Shown: positions 1-9,852, counted from the stretch's first letter. The stretch: 20,000 nt of DNA from Prorocentrum cordatum (GCA_963575745.1 CAUYUJ010006280.1:112501-132500), one strand, 5' to 3'. Numbers and translations are program-made. Notes: a model not told the origin generated them from the letters alone.

Positions 1-344
1 GAGGATGGTGATGATGGCGATCTGGTTGATGATGATCGCAGTGATGATAATGATGGCGATGCTGATGATGTTGCTGATGATGATGACGATGTGATGCTGA
101 TGATAAGGACGACGACGATGATGATTATGATGACTATGTTGAGAATGATGATGTTGATGATACTGATGTTTTAGTTGATCATCATGATGATTTTGTGGAT
201 GACAATGACGCCTATGATGATGATGGTGATGCTGACGACGATGATGATGACGATGATGATGATGACGATGATGCTCATGATGATGACGACGACGACGACG
301 GCGATGAGGATGATGATGATGATGATGATGATGCTGATGATGAT

Positions 345-379
<35 letters not shown>

Positions 380-388
380 GGTGGTAAC

Positions 389-461
<73 letters not shown>

Positions 462-462
462 C

Positions 463-497
<35 letters not shown>

Positions 498-534
498 CTG
501 ACGACGGTAATGATGATGTTGATGATGCTGACGA
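1..534. repeat. Degenerate (GAT)n trinucleotide array
   Basis: Almost every unit reads GAT on the + strand, with scattered GAC, GCT, GGT and GTT variants. The cleanest stretch is about 340-500. Frames through it read as poly-Asp, poly-Met or, on the other strand, poly-His/poly-Ile, which is what a trinucleotide repeat gives in every frame, so no gene is called. The array continues off the left edge of the window. Confidence 0.95.
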
Positions 535-710
535 CGAGGAGGGCGGGAAACGGGGAGCACGAGGGGGCTTATCTGGATGACGAATGACTGGTCGGCCTCT
601 CTCCCTTCCCTCGCTGTTCACCCGCCTCCGTTCTTTGCCCTCCTGGCGCTTCGTCGAGGGGGACCGTGAGGAGAGGAGGATGATCATGTTGATTATGGCT
701 CTGAGACGAC
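535..710. repeat. Dispersed repeat, copy A (about 176 bp)
   Basis: This GC-rich, non-simple segment closely matches 6446-6631. Shared blocks include CGGGAAACGG, CACGAGGGGGCTTAT, GACTGGTCGGCCTCTCTC, CCGTTCTTTGCCCTCCTGG and GATTATGGCT followed by TGAGACGACGA. By eye identity is about 85%. In this copy a GAT array lies on both sides. No coding potential or terminal inverted repeat is evident. It may be a short interspersed element carrying a GAT microsatellite at its 3' side. Confidence 0.85.
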
Positions 711-1074
711 GATGATGATGCTGATGATGATTATTATGATTATTATTATTTTTTTTGTTATCATGTTCATTATTATTTGAATTTGTATTATGTTTAGTAT
801 TTTTATTATTGTTATTGTTATTTGTACTGATATTATTGTTGTTACCATTATCATTTTTCTAATCATCATCATTATTACTAGTATTCTTACCATTCTTACT
901 ATCATTATGATGACAATTAATGTTTCAAGTATTATGATTATGATTGTTACATTTGTTATTATGATGATGAAGTTGTTGTTGTTGATGATGATGATGATGA
1001 TGGGAACGACGACGACGATGATGATGCTGATGCTGATGATGAGGATGAGGATGAGGATGAGGATGAGGATGATA

Positions 1075-1121
<47 letters not shown>

Positions 1122-1191
1122 GCTGATGATGATGCTGCTGATGATGATTATGATGCTGATGCTGATGCTGATGATGATGATGATGATGATT

Positions 1192-1246
<55 letters not shown>

Positions 1247-1247
1247 G
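711..1247. repeat. GAT/ATT trinucleotide array, partly degenerate
   Basis: It begins as GAT units, passes through a T-rich, strongly degenerate ATT/GTT section (about 735-960), and returns to cleaner GAT with a GAGGAT sub-block near 1040-1070. Open frames across it are low-complexity Ile/Met/His runs and are not considered genes. Confidence 0.9.
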
Positions 1248-1390
1248 GAGGACGAGGAGTAGGAGGAGGAGGAGGAGGAGAAGGAAGAGGAAGAGGAGGA
1301 GGAGGAGGAGGAGGAGGAAGAGGAGGAGGAGGCGGTGGAGGAGGAGGAGGAGGAGACGGAGGAGGAGGAGGAGGCCGAAGAGGAGGGCGG
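1248..1390. repeat. (GGA)n purine-rich tract
   Basis: About 140 bases are nearly all purine on the + strand, dominated by GGA/GAG triplets with AAG interruptions. It directly follows the GAT array. Long purine/pyrimidine tracts can form triplex (H-DNA) structures; that is an inference from composition only. Confidence 0.9.
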
Positions 1391-2363
1391 CGGCAGCCCG
1401 GCGTAGGCTTTGGTGGTGGGGCCATGGCGCAGGCTTCGGTCGTGGTCTTCCGGGGACCTTTGCTTCTGGAGGCCTGGATGCAGGCGGTCTCGGGGGACAT
1501 TTTGAGGTGTGTCGGGCCCCGAAGGCTCCGTCGAGTTCTCCCTGTTGGGTCCCTCTTGTGACCTTCCTGGGGCCTCTCTGGCCCCCCTCGTGGGCTCTGA
1601 GAGCCCTTCCAGAGCGGCCCACCTTGGACGTGCCCAAGTCCGAGACTGAGAGTGGTTATTTGAAAATCGTGCAGCGCCCTGCGACGAGCGTTTCTTGGAA
1701 TGCTCTTGGGCGAAAGCCTAGTCGGTTTGGGCGGCGGGTGGCTGTCCCTAGGCCCGTGCGACACACGCCAGGAACGCCTAAGAGTGCTGGCGCACTGCAG
1801 GCCGTGGCTCGCACAATCTTCTGATGCTTCTGACGCTCACATACGTTCGAGCCTTGGGGCACTCCAGCTCTTGCTGAAGGTACGGCGAGGACCTCAAGCA
1901 GAAAGCGTGCACTATGCAAACATATGCTTTCAAATACCTTCGCGGATTTCCTGGGTCGCCGCTGGCCCCCCCCCTTGGTGCGGCGCCTCCAGCGCTGCCC
2001 CTGACGCGCCCCTTACGCGCTTCGGCGCCAGGGGACCAGCGCATACCCGAGGAAGTCCGCGAGGGCCTCCGCACTTTTCTGCGTGTGTTGGTTTTTGCTC
2101 CTGCAATTTTGGGCCTTTCTGGCCGTTTCGTGGCCTACGCCCCATCCTCAGGGCCTCCTGGTGCGACCGTGGCGCGATCTCGAGGCCTCGTGGAGTCTGG
2201 GCCCCCATGACTCTGACGCTGGTTCTCTTCCGCAGCGTGGCCCCCCAGACGTCCGGACCCCTTCCCCGGGACCGATTTTTCTCATTCCGGGTCGCTTCTT
2301 GACAGGCCAGGGTCCCGGGGAGGGCCCCCTTGAGGCCAAACACGGCACCTCTTTCGACTAGAT
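1391..2363. other. GC-rich region with no recognisable gene
   Basis: There is no repeat array and no protein family that I recognise here. Short open frames exist on both strands. One of 45 codons starts at an ATG at 1424 and ends at a TGA at 1559-1561. None shows a known motif, and several overlapping frames stay open simply because the DNA is GC-rich. It may be intron upstream of the first recognised LHC exon, or intergenic. Confidence 0.6.
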
Positions 2364-2524
2364 GTAAGAGTGACCTTTCGCCGGAGTGACCTTTGGTGCG
2401 GGCACAATGGGGTTCCCCGATCGCCGACCGCGATGCGATAGTAGCGCCTTCCGCGCCTGTGTTTGGTCCCACCGCGGCCCCCCAAAAGCCGCGCACCAAA
2501 GGTCACTCTTACCCAGGGTCACTC
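2364..2524. repeat. Inverted-repeat (hairpin) element upstream of LHC exon 1
   Basis: A perfect 17-bp inverted pair lies at 2384-2400 (GAGTGACCTTTGGTGCG) and 2492-2508. The 8-mer GAGTGACC occurs again at 2368-2375, and its complement GGTCACTC recurs at 2517-2524, so each arm carries the motif twice. The outer copies can also pair. A second register, GTAAGAGTGACCTTT (2364-2378) with 2497-2511, is also perfect. The structure ends 32 bp before the earliest possible exon start. It could be a small MITE or a regulatory/structural element. Confidence 0.75.
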
Positions 2525-2556
2525 CTGCGTGTAGCCGACTCTTGACGCCTCTGCAG

Positions 2557-2640
2557 ACTGCGAAGCGCAGGTGCCCGCAGTACCTGCCCTGGTTCCGGGA
2601 GGCCGAGCTGAAGCACGGGCGCGTGGCCATGCTCGCCTGG
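2557..2640 (+). CDS. LHC antenna protein, exon with helix 1 (partial gene)
   Basis: In frame this reads a short basic stretch, then YLPWFREAELKHGRVAMLAW. ELKHGRVAMLA is the signature of membrane helix 1 of chlorophyll a/b/c-binding proteins. The E-x-x-H-x-R pattern supplies the Glu and His chlorophyll ligands and the Arg of the inter-helix ion pair. By family knowledge these proteins sit in the thylakoid membrane and pass light energy to the photosystems. The right end is set at 2640 because phase and protein sequence continue perfectly at 7092, giving a GC donor (TGG|GCGCGC). The left end is uncertain: AG acceptors end at 2556, 2570 and 2580. The transit peptide and N-terminal region are not found upstream. 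No TATA box or obvious promoter is seen. The subfamily cannot be settled from 74 residues. Confidence 0.85.
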
Positions 2641-3389
2641 GCGCGCCGCGCCGCGGGGCTCCCCCTCTCCTCCTCCTGCTGCTGCTGCTCCTCCTTTCCA
2701 CGCCTCCCTCCTCCGCCGTTTTTTTAATTTTTGTTTTCCCTCCTCGACCTCCTCCTGAGGCACTGAGGAGCTGGTGGCCAGCGTGTCTGGCCGACTCAGC
2801 CATCCATCCCTCCTCCACCGCCGCTCACCGCTCCACATCACCCCTCCCTCCCTCCCAAAACGGAAGACCCGGGGGCACCCGAGTGGGTCCCCCCCCCGTC
2901 ACCCAGGGGGGACCCCTGGGCCTTGGGGGTTGTGGTCTCCCGAGCCCCTGGCCGCGGAAGACGCCGCCTGCCGGACACGGCCTCTTGGAGGACTGGCCCC
3001 GTGGCCCGTGGCAATCCGCCTCTGCCTCCCTCGCTCTGCTCCTCTGCCTTGCGATATTCCAACCCACTCTAGCCCTGACCGCCCGAAAGAATCTCGAGCA
3101 GAGTACCGAGACTCGGGCTTTCACGCGTCGGGCCCTGGGAGGCGATGCTCGTTCGACCGACACCTCGCTCAGCACCGTTTCGATCTTTTCCTGGGTGCCG
3201 GACACCGTTGCTGGGATGTAGTCCTTGAGAGTGCGACGGGAGCAACATAACCTCTGCCCCTCCTCCCTCGTCGCCTTTTTGCCTCCGCGGCCCCCTGCGC
3301 GGCCGGAGGGCGGGACGGTCTAGCGGCGCGCCAAGCCGCGAGAGCGAAACCGCCTAGGGCGGGAGGAGAGGGGGGGCGCGCGGGGCCGC

Positions 3390-3600
3390 CTCCCAGGGCA
3401 ACGGGGGGCGCGAACCCCTCTCCCTCCCCTCCCCTCCCTCCCGCACTCCTCAACCCTCCTCCCTCCTCGTTTTTTGCTTTCTCCCCGCCCTCCTCCCTCC
3501 CTCCTCGTCTCCCTCGCCCTCTCCCTCTCCTCCCTCCCTCCCTCCCTCCTCGCCCTCCTCCCTCCTCGCCCCCGCCTCCCCCTCCTCGCCCCTCCCGGGC
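3390..3600. repeat. Pyrimidine-rich CCT/CCCT tract
   Basis: About 200 bases are overwhelmingly C and T on the + strand (CCTCCCTCC repeats), interrupted by CTCGCCC and a TTTTTTGC. The Leu/Ser/Pro-rich frame through it, and the Arg/Gly/Glu-rich frame on the other strand, reflect this composition. It lies inside LHC intron 1. Confidence 0.85.
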
Positions 3601-4009
3601 CGCGGGCTTGTGCCTCTTTGGAGCGCCGCGCGCGCCCTCTCTCTCTCGGTGCGCCTCCGCCCTCGGGTCCTCGTCTCGCGCTCCGTCGGGGCGGCCCTCG
3701 GCGCGCGCCAGCGCCGCCTGGCGACTGCGAAGCGCAGGCTGTCGCTCCGTGGCTGTGGTGAGCACGGTCGGACCGAGGTTCCCGGATATCTCACTGGAGA
3801 GCTAGGAGTACTCCAGAGTAGAAGCTGGCAGGCAGGGCTTCGCCAGCGCCTCTCCAGGGCTCCTGGGCAGGCATCCTCGCAGCGAGTTGCCTGAGATTGC
3901 AGCGTGTCCCGAGAAGAGTTTTCGTACGCGTTTCCAATACGCGGGCTTCAAGCCTTCCCGCAGCTCCTTCGCAACTCCTTCGAAGCTCTTTCGAAGCTCG
4001 CTTTTCAAA

Positions 4010-4128
4010 GCTTGCAAGCTCCCTGGGCATGCTTTCCAGCGCCCTGGCAAGCGTCGCCCGCAAGCTGCTTCCAGGCTTGCAAGCTCCCCAGACATGCTTT
4101 CCAGTGTTCTCGCAAGCGTCTCCCAGAA
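4010..4128. repeat. Imperfect 65-bp tandem duplication
   Basis: GCTTGCAAGCTCC begins at 4010 and again at 4075. Both copies continue with CATGCTTTCCAG and then CAAGCGTC. Further degenerate CTTCGAAGCTC and CTTCGCAACTC motifs precede it at 3960-4005. It lies within intron 1 and has no coding signal. Confidence 0.75.
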
Positions 4129-5695
4129 ACTCCTTACGCATTCTGGACTGCATCGCCATCCGGGTTTTGAATTGCGCAAGTGTAAGACCGAGGTCGGTTC
4201 GGGGAGGCTTGTGCTTGTTGGATGTGCTTGTGCCTCCTGGGGGGGGGGTACCCTCGACTGATCTGACGGTCTGGGGTGCTCCGGCCAGCGGAGTGTCTCA
4301 TGTTCCTGAAGGATGCTCTTCCGTCCCAGGTCCGACCGTATTTGTGTGGTGCTCCACGGGGGCCTCGGAGGGTCACAGATTTCTCTTGTGGTTTTGAGGA
4401 TTTTCCGTTCGGATTTCGTCGGGTTTGAGTCGATTTTTGTACGCAGATTTGGACGAACTCTTTGGACGAAACGGGTGAAAAAGGGGTGGCCGAAATCTGG
4501 ACGAAGTTCGGTCGACGTCGCGTTCATGATGGGGCCGCGGTGGTCCACAGAGGCTCCCACGAACGCTCACCCAGTGCGGTCGGACCGAGGTATCAGATCG
4601 AGATCTATTCGGGGAGGGTGCCCTCGTGTTCTTCGTGCTCGTCCTAGGTCTTGCTGTAGATTCCAGCCTTCCGCTGCCTCGCCGCTCCCTCCATCCTTGC
4701 CCTGCCGCCGCCGTCCAGCTCGCCGGGCCCTCGAGGGTACTGTGGCGCGCCTTGGGGCGCCGCCCCGCACGCGCGCGAAGGCAAGAATAACGCAGCCTCT
4801 CCCGCTGCGGACCCCATTGCTTGCATACGTATCGCCACATTCCCCATTCCCGTGAGATGCGACACTGGGTCTCCACACGATTGTTCCCGACTGTCGGGGG
4901 ATGTCTGATCGCCTATGCCAATGTCCGAGCCGCGCAGAAGTGGATCGCAAGCAGCCGGCTCTTTCACGCAACCGCTTTTGGGCCTCTTAGGCTCCCTCCA
5001 GGCGCTACTGGATGCTGGGCGTCAAAACGGCCGTCGGGCTGTCGTCTTGCAATTCGCGGCGCCCCTCCTCCTCACCCTCGGGAGCGGTTGGTGTCACGGT
5101 ATGTTCTTCTTGAGGGGAAAACCGCGATGAGCATGACTTAGATTTCGCGAGATTTTTCGACGCCGATCTTGGTCATGGCCCATGTCGGCCGTTGCCGATG
5201 CGCGAGGATGATCCACAAAATGACAGGGGCCAAGATCGACACGGACGTTTCCGCGTTCAGTCTTCGTCGTGGTCCCCGTCTTCTTCCCCTTCAGCTAGGC
5301 CAGTTGAGACAGGCCCTCCCTGGTGCCTTCCCGTCCTCTTTTGGCCCCCTGGAGTTTCTCGTCGCCGCGGCCGGATCTGCCTCGAACAACGGGTCAGGAC
5401 GGACCCGGGGAGGGGTCTGGGTAGGGGGCCACATGCGAACCCGACCCCTTCCCACCACGATTTCTGAGGGGGAGGGTGGGGTAGGGCTCGCACGTGGCCG
5501 CTTACTGGGGACCAGTTTTGAACAGAGTTGGGCCCGCCCGATGGGGCGAACACGCAACCGCTCCTCGCGCATCGCCGCTTGGGTGGGGGAATGTTGGAGA
5601 GAGGCGCCTTTCTCCAGGCTGGCGGCGCGAGGGCGCAAAGGTAACCGTGAGGCGCGCAACGCGGGGCGCGATGCGCGAAGTTAGGTGACAGAACA

Positions 5696-5721
5696 GCCTC
5701 CTCCTCCTCCTCCTCCTCCTT
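5696..5721. repeat. (CCT)n microsatellite
   Basis: Eight or so uninterrupted CCT/CTC units. It lies in LHC intron 1. Confidence 0.95.
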
Positions 5722-6445
5722 TGGCACCGCGCTGCCTGGGTGAGCGCTGTCGAATCGGTCCCACAGATTGGCACTGCGCCAGCGGTGTCTCCAGCGTGCG
5801 TTCACTCTGCACCGTGCGGCGGGCGATCCCTCGGAGATCTCGTGGTCTGGGTGCAGTTTTCGGCCCGTGGGCGTCGAAAGCGAGGAGGTGCAGACCGTGG
5901 GACGGAGCCGAGAGGGTCAGGGAGGGGCCCTCGTCGTGCAACGAGCAGTGCGTCGGGGGTTAGTTGCGTGTCCGCCTCCCTCGCGGCCTGTGCGGCGTCT
6001 TCTCTCCAAGTCGTCGGGAGATGCCCGATACCAGTCTCCACCCACGCTGGCAGGGCCAATCCTGGGCCAAGGATCGGTGAGCACGCCTTCCTGGTCCAAC
6101 CCGGAGGGCCACGTCCACCAATCCTGGACCCAGGATGGGGTTCAACGGGATTTGTGTACACGCGGGTCGTTGAAAGTAGGGATGTTTGGATCCCCAGATC
6201 CCAATCTCAGTCAAGCGCCTTCCTACATCAAGAATCGAAATGCTTCTGCCGTGTTTGTTGTTCGCTTGAGGGCCTGAACCAGATCTACTTTACTCCGCCT
6301 TCCTGCTTTCTATTTTTACCTACTTCTTCCGACCGACGGGTACGGTGTTGGCGCTCTCCCATGTCTGGCTCGCGCTGTGTGCTGCGCCTGGAATCCGTGC
6401 GTCTTTGATCGCGAGAGCTGTGTCGGCGGGGGTCTAGGAGATGGA

Positions 6446-6631
6446 CGAGGAGAGCGGGAAACGGGAAGCACGAGGGGGCTTATCAGGATGACGAGGGACT
6501 GGTCGGCCTCTCTCTCTCTCTCTCTCTTCTCTTGCTTCACCCGCCACCGTTCTTTGCCCTCCTGGCGCTTTGTCGAGGGAGTCCGCGAGGAGAGAATGAT
6601 GATGATGCTGATTATGGCTTTGAGACGACGA
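6446..6631. repeat. Dispersed repeat, copy B (about 186 bp)
   Basis: This is the second copy of the 535-710 segment, in the same orientation, with an expanded (CT)n run near 6509-6530. It is again followed directly by a GAT array. Unlike copy A it is not preceded by one, so the repeat boundary is clearer here, around CGAGGAGAGCGGG at 6446. Confidence 0.85.
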
Positions 6632-6744
6632 CGATGATGATGTTGATATGTTGATGTTGTTGATGATGATGATGTTGATGATGATGATGATGATGGTGGT
6701 GGTGATGATGATGATGATGATGATGCTGCTGCTGATGATGATAT

Positions 6745-6831
<87 letters not shown>

Positions 6832-7030
6832 CTTGGACGATGATAATGATGATACTGCTGCTGCTGATGATGATTTGGACGATGATGATGGTGATGATGA
6901 TGAAAATGTTGTTGATGCTAAATGTGAGTCTGATGAGGATGAGGATTTTGTTGTTGTTTATGATGATGCTGATGATGATGATGATGATGATGATAATGTT
7001 GATGATGATGATGATGATTATGATGATGGG
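6632..7030. repeat. (GAT)n array next to the exon 2 acceptor
   Basis: GAT/GTT/GCT triplets on the + strand, cleanest at 6746-6830, degenerating towards 7030. The array ends about 60 bp before the splice acceptor at 7091. Poly-Met and poly-Asp frames are repeat readings. Confidence 0.95.
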
Positions 7031-7091
7031 TGCTGGAGTTGCTGCTGATGCTGAGGAGGAAAAGGGGGAGCGTGGAGCGGCCCCCGGGCAG

Positions 7092-7134
7092 ATCGGCATG
7101 GTGGTGCCGGACTTCGTGCGCATCCCCGGCGCCG
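7092..7134 (+). CDS. LHC antenna protein, 43-nt exon
   Basis: This encodes IGMVVPDFVRIPGA plus the first base of the next codon. It follows helix 1 in the manner usual for the family, where the end of helix 1 leads into an (A/P)(D/E)FVR(I/L)PG loop. The acceptor is GGGCAG|ATC. Joining it to the preceding exon gives ELKHGRVAMLAW|IGMVVPDF without any shift. The exon must end in phase 1 to match the next acceptor. Ending at 7134 implies a GA donor (GCCG|GAGG). Ending at 7128 implies a GC donor (CCCG|GCGC) and loses two residues. I prefer 7134 because it keeps the RIPG turn that family members usually have. No GT donor fits the phase. The exon is unusually short for any gene. Confidence 0.8.
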
Positions 7135-7664
7135 GAGGCCTCCAGCTGCCGCGCCGGCCCGTGCCCCCCGCACCCCCCTTCCTCCCCCTCCCGTCGGGGG
7201 GCCGAAGGCCCCGAAGTCCGTCCTCCCCTCTCTTCGCCCTCCTCCCCTCTCGGCCATCTCCCTGACCTCGCCTCGCGCGGCGGGAAGCGCAGGAGGAGTG
7301 CGACCTTCGGAGAAGACGCGAACTGCATGAACATGACTTCTCGGATGCCCGCGCGGATTTCTCGGATCGGCGTCGCGCTGGGGAGGGGGTTCAGAGCAGA
7401 TGCAAGAACTCGGCGCGGACCTCCGAGTAATTATGTTTATGCCGTCTTTTCTTCTTTACGAAAGGGGGGGAAACCTGCGACACACAGTTACTGGGCGTTT
7501 CAGCATCTCAGAGACGATCTCTTCAAGCATGCACGGAAATCTAATGTTTTTTAAAGCAAATGTATGCACATGCTTATCGGAATCCGTGTCTTCTTCCCAC
7601 CCGCATCCCACCCGCGTCTCCCCATCTCACCTCCTATTCTCCTCTTCCTTCCTGTTGCAGGGCA

Positions 7665-7980
7665 CGGCAGCAACACGCACCGGCACACACGCACACACCT
7701 TATCATACATACGCACCTTACAGCCGCACTCGCACCATACAACGCCAGTGTGCACCTGGCGCATTCATTGCAACATACCCCAGACGCGGCGCAACATAAT
7801 GCACCACTCCTTCTACACTCTCATACACGCATCAGAGATACACATGCAAGACATACTCACACATGCTTCGCACACACAGCCGCGCACTCTCATCAGAGGC
7901 ATACTCAGCACGACACAACACGTGGCACCCACATGATACGCACGCCCACACAGCCATAAACACAGCATACGCATACACAA
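7665..7980. repeat. Degenerate CA-rich region
   Basis: The segment is dominated by CACAC, CATAC and CGCAC motifs on the + strand, probably a decayed (CA)n/(ACAT)n array. It is Thr/His-rich in every frame, and no gene is called. Confidence 0.7.
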
Positions 7981-7995
7981 GAGTTGCTTCCACGA

Positions 7996-8520
7996 ATCCG
8001 GAGGGGGTGCACAGTGGATGGTCCCTCAGCGCGGTCTCTATGCGTGCCAGGGTCGGGAAGCGTGGCAGGCGTGGCACTTTCTGCACAGCACAGGGCATGC
8101 GCAGTGGTTGGTTCCTCGTCGCGGTCTCCATCCGTCTCAGGATCGCGGGGCGTGCCAGGCGTGGCATTTTCTCCACACCACAGGGGTCCCTCACTGGGGT
8201 CTATTCGTCTCAGACTCGCGGGGCGTGGGAGGCGTGACATTTCTCTCTCACTCTCTCCACAAACCGCAGGGGGTGCGCAGGGGGTGGTCCCTCACTGGGG
8301 TCTCTCTCCACCTCAGGGCCGTGGGGCGTGGCAGGCGTGGCATTTTCTCTACCTCACAAGGGGGATCGCAGGGGGTGGTCCCTGCGCGCCTGCTGTCCGC
8401 CTCAGGGTCGAGGGCCGCCCTGCCCTTGCCCGTCCCCGATCCCCCCTCCACGCCGCAGGGGGTGCGCAGGGCATCGGGGCGCTGGGTGTGCCAGGGCGCG
8501 GCAGGCGCGGCGGGCGTGGC
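7996..8520. repeat. Imperfect tandem repeat, about 90-bp unit
   Basis: Units share a GG(T)GTGCGCAGNGG-TGGTCCCTCACTGGGG start, a CGTGGGGCGTGGCAGGCGTGG core, and a CATTTTCTC-CAC end. The GTCCCTC or GTTCCTC landmark falls at about 8021, 8111, 8186, 8287 and 8378, so spacing varies from 75 to 101 bp, and a decayed sixth unit reaches about 8520. Frames across it give repetitive Arg/Gly/Ser/Trp-rich peptides typical of a tandem repeat. Confidence 0.85.
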
Positions 8521-8621
8521 ACCGGGAAAGCGGTGCCGAACGCTTCGCCACATCATCAGGACGCACGCCCCATATCAAGGTTCGAACAAAAGCAGGGTGT
8601 GATATGAAATGCCCACGCGTA

Positions 8622-8799
8622 CTCCAGATTTCGTAATAAAGGGAGGGGGGTCTCATTTGGGGGGGGGTCTCTTCCAGGCTATCTTGGAGGGCCTGGGGGG
8701 TCTGGGGACGATGTTTTGGAGGATTCTCCCACGGGGGAGGTCTGAAATGGCTTGTCTTGGAGGGTCCAGACCCCCTCCCTTTTATTACGAAATCTGGAG
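8622..8799. mobile_element. 178-bp MITE with TA target-site duplication
   Basis: The left end (CTCCAGATTTCGTAATAAA, then GGGAGGGGG) is the reverse complement of the right end (CCCCCTCCC, then TTTATTACGAAATCTGGAG), apart from one extra A/T. That gives terminal inverted repeats of about 30 bp. Both ends are flanked by TA (8620-8621 and 8800-8801), the target duplication of Tc1/mariner-type transposases. Length, ends beginning CTCC and TA flanks resemble Stowaway-class MITEs. There is no coding sequence, so it would depend on a transposase elsewhere. It lies inside LHC intron 2, in a G-rich interior. The near-perfect ends suggest recent insertion. Confidence 0.85.
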
Positions 8800-9122
8800 T
8801 AATCTAAAAGAGGTATGTGGGATTCTTCTGTAGGGTAGCCTGAGACTCTGTTTTTTTTTGGGGGGGGGGGCGCGCGCGGCAATCCTCTTCCAGACCATCG
8901 TCAGGATGCGCGCATGAGTTCACAACTAGCAGGGCTTGCCGGGGGGGTTTCGAACAAATTTGATGATGTAAAAAACAATCGGACAAGACGTGTATGTTAC
9001 GGGCTGCTTTAGTAGTACGGGAGCGTTCGGGCGCGATGTGGTTCGCACGATCAGTGACTTCGATGCGCAGTTGGCTGGGTATGATCGCGCTTCGCAACAA
9101 GCCAGGCGCTACTAACAAACCA

Positions 9123-9193
9123 GGCCCCGACTGTAGAAGCACCCCTGCCTCCTCGAAGGTGCGGGCCTCCTCTACAGATGTACAGTCGGGGCC
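9123..9193. repeat. 13-bp perfect inverted repeat
   Basis: GGCCCCGACTGTA (9123-9135) is the exact reverse complement of 9181-9193, leaving a 45-base loop. No T-run follows, so a polymerase III or bacterial-type terminator is not indicated. It lies within LHC intron 2. Confidence 0.7.
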
Positions 9194-9605
9194 CTGAAGA
9201 AGGAACACTTTTCGTTGGGGAGGGGCTCCGTGTTCCTTGATTGTTTCGCAGCTTGCCTTAGGTTTTCCTCAGGTTTTCGATACGAAATCGAAGTTTAACT
9301 TCTGGAAAATAGGGGCCTCGTTCCTTGTTTAGGGTTCCTTGGGTCAACGCCTCGACTGTAGGGCCGGCGCCCTCTGAGAAGCAGCCTCTTCCTAAGAAGC
9401 CCTTCCCCCCCCCGCCACACCCTTGTGTGCGCACCGCCAGCGCAGGCCACGCCCAGAGGCCCGAGAGACCGCGGGCCACGACCGGGGACCGCGGCAAGGG
9501 GCCCGCGGGGGCCGCGACCGGAGATCTCGCGACCAGAGGCCCGTGGGCCACGACCGGGCACGGGTTCGGGATCCGGCGAGATTCCCGCCGACCTCGGAAT
9601 GTTCA

Positions 9606-9700
9606 TTTCACACACACACACACCTCTCTCTCTATCTAGCTATAGGTCTATCAAAACCTTTGCATATCTATATATATATATACTACACATGTATGTGCGC

Positions 9701-9731
<31 letters not shown>

Positions 9732-9852
9732 TGTATGTATGTATGTATGTATGTATGTATGTATGTATGTATGTATGTATGTATGTATGTATGTATGTAT
9801 GTATGTATGCATGCATGCATGCATGTATGTATGTATGTATGTATGTATGTAT
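9606..9852. repeat. Compound microsatellite: CA, CT, TA, then (ATGT)n
   Basis: A short (CA)n and (CT)n run is followed by (TA)n near 9668-9682. A clean tetranucleotide ATGT array of about 150 bp (9702-9852) then contains a short GCAT variant block near 9806-9825. Tyr/Val/Cys/Met- or Ile/His/Thr-rich frames are repeat readings. Confidence 0.97.

Larger units (their letters stand above)
2641..7091 (+). other. LHC intron 1 (GC-AG, about 4.45 kb)
   Basis: It joins helix 1 (ending MLAW) to IGMVVPDF in phase 0. The donor is GC (GCGCGCC) and the acceptor is CAG at 7089-7091. The 5' end runs into a CT-rich segment (2659-2703), and the 3' end has a purine run (7053-7070) partly complementary to it. 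Outside the repeats listed separately, I see no gene in 2700-3390, 3600-4000, 4130-5690 or 5725-6440; open frames there match no family I know. Confidence 0.75.

Noticed and set aside
344-580. Poly-Asp, poly-Met and poly-His open frames
   Set aside because: They are readings of the GAT array in different frames and strands; no non-repeat domain is attached.
1424-1561. 45-codon open frame starting MAQASVVVF
   Set aside because: It has an ATG and plausible codons but no homologue that I recognise; frames of this length are expected in GC-rich DNA.
790-1824. Long + strand frame of 344 codons
   Set aside because: It runs through ATT, GAT and GGA arrays (Ile, Met, Arg runs) into GC-rich sequence. 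There is no recognisable domain and the opposite strand is also open.
9331-9345. Telomere-like TTTAGGG
   Set aside because: A single occurrence without tandem repetition.
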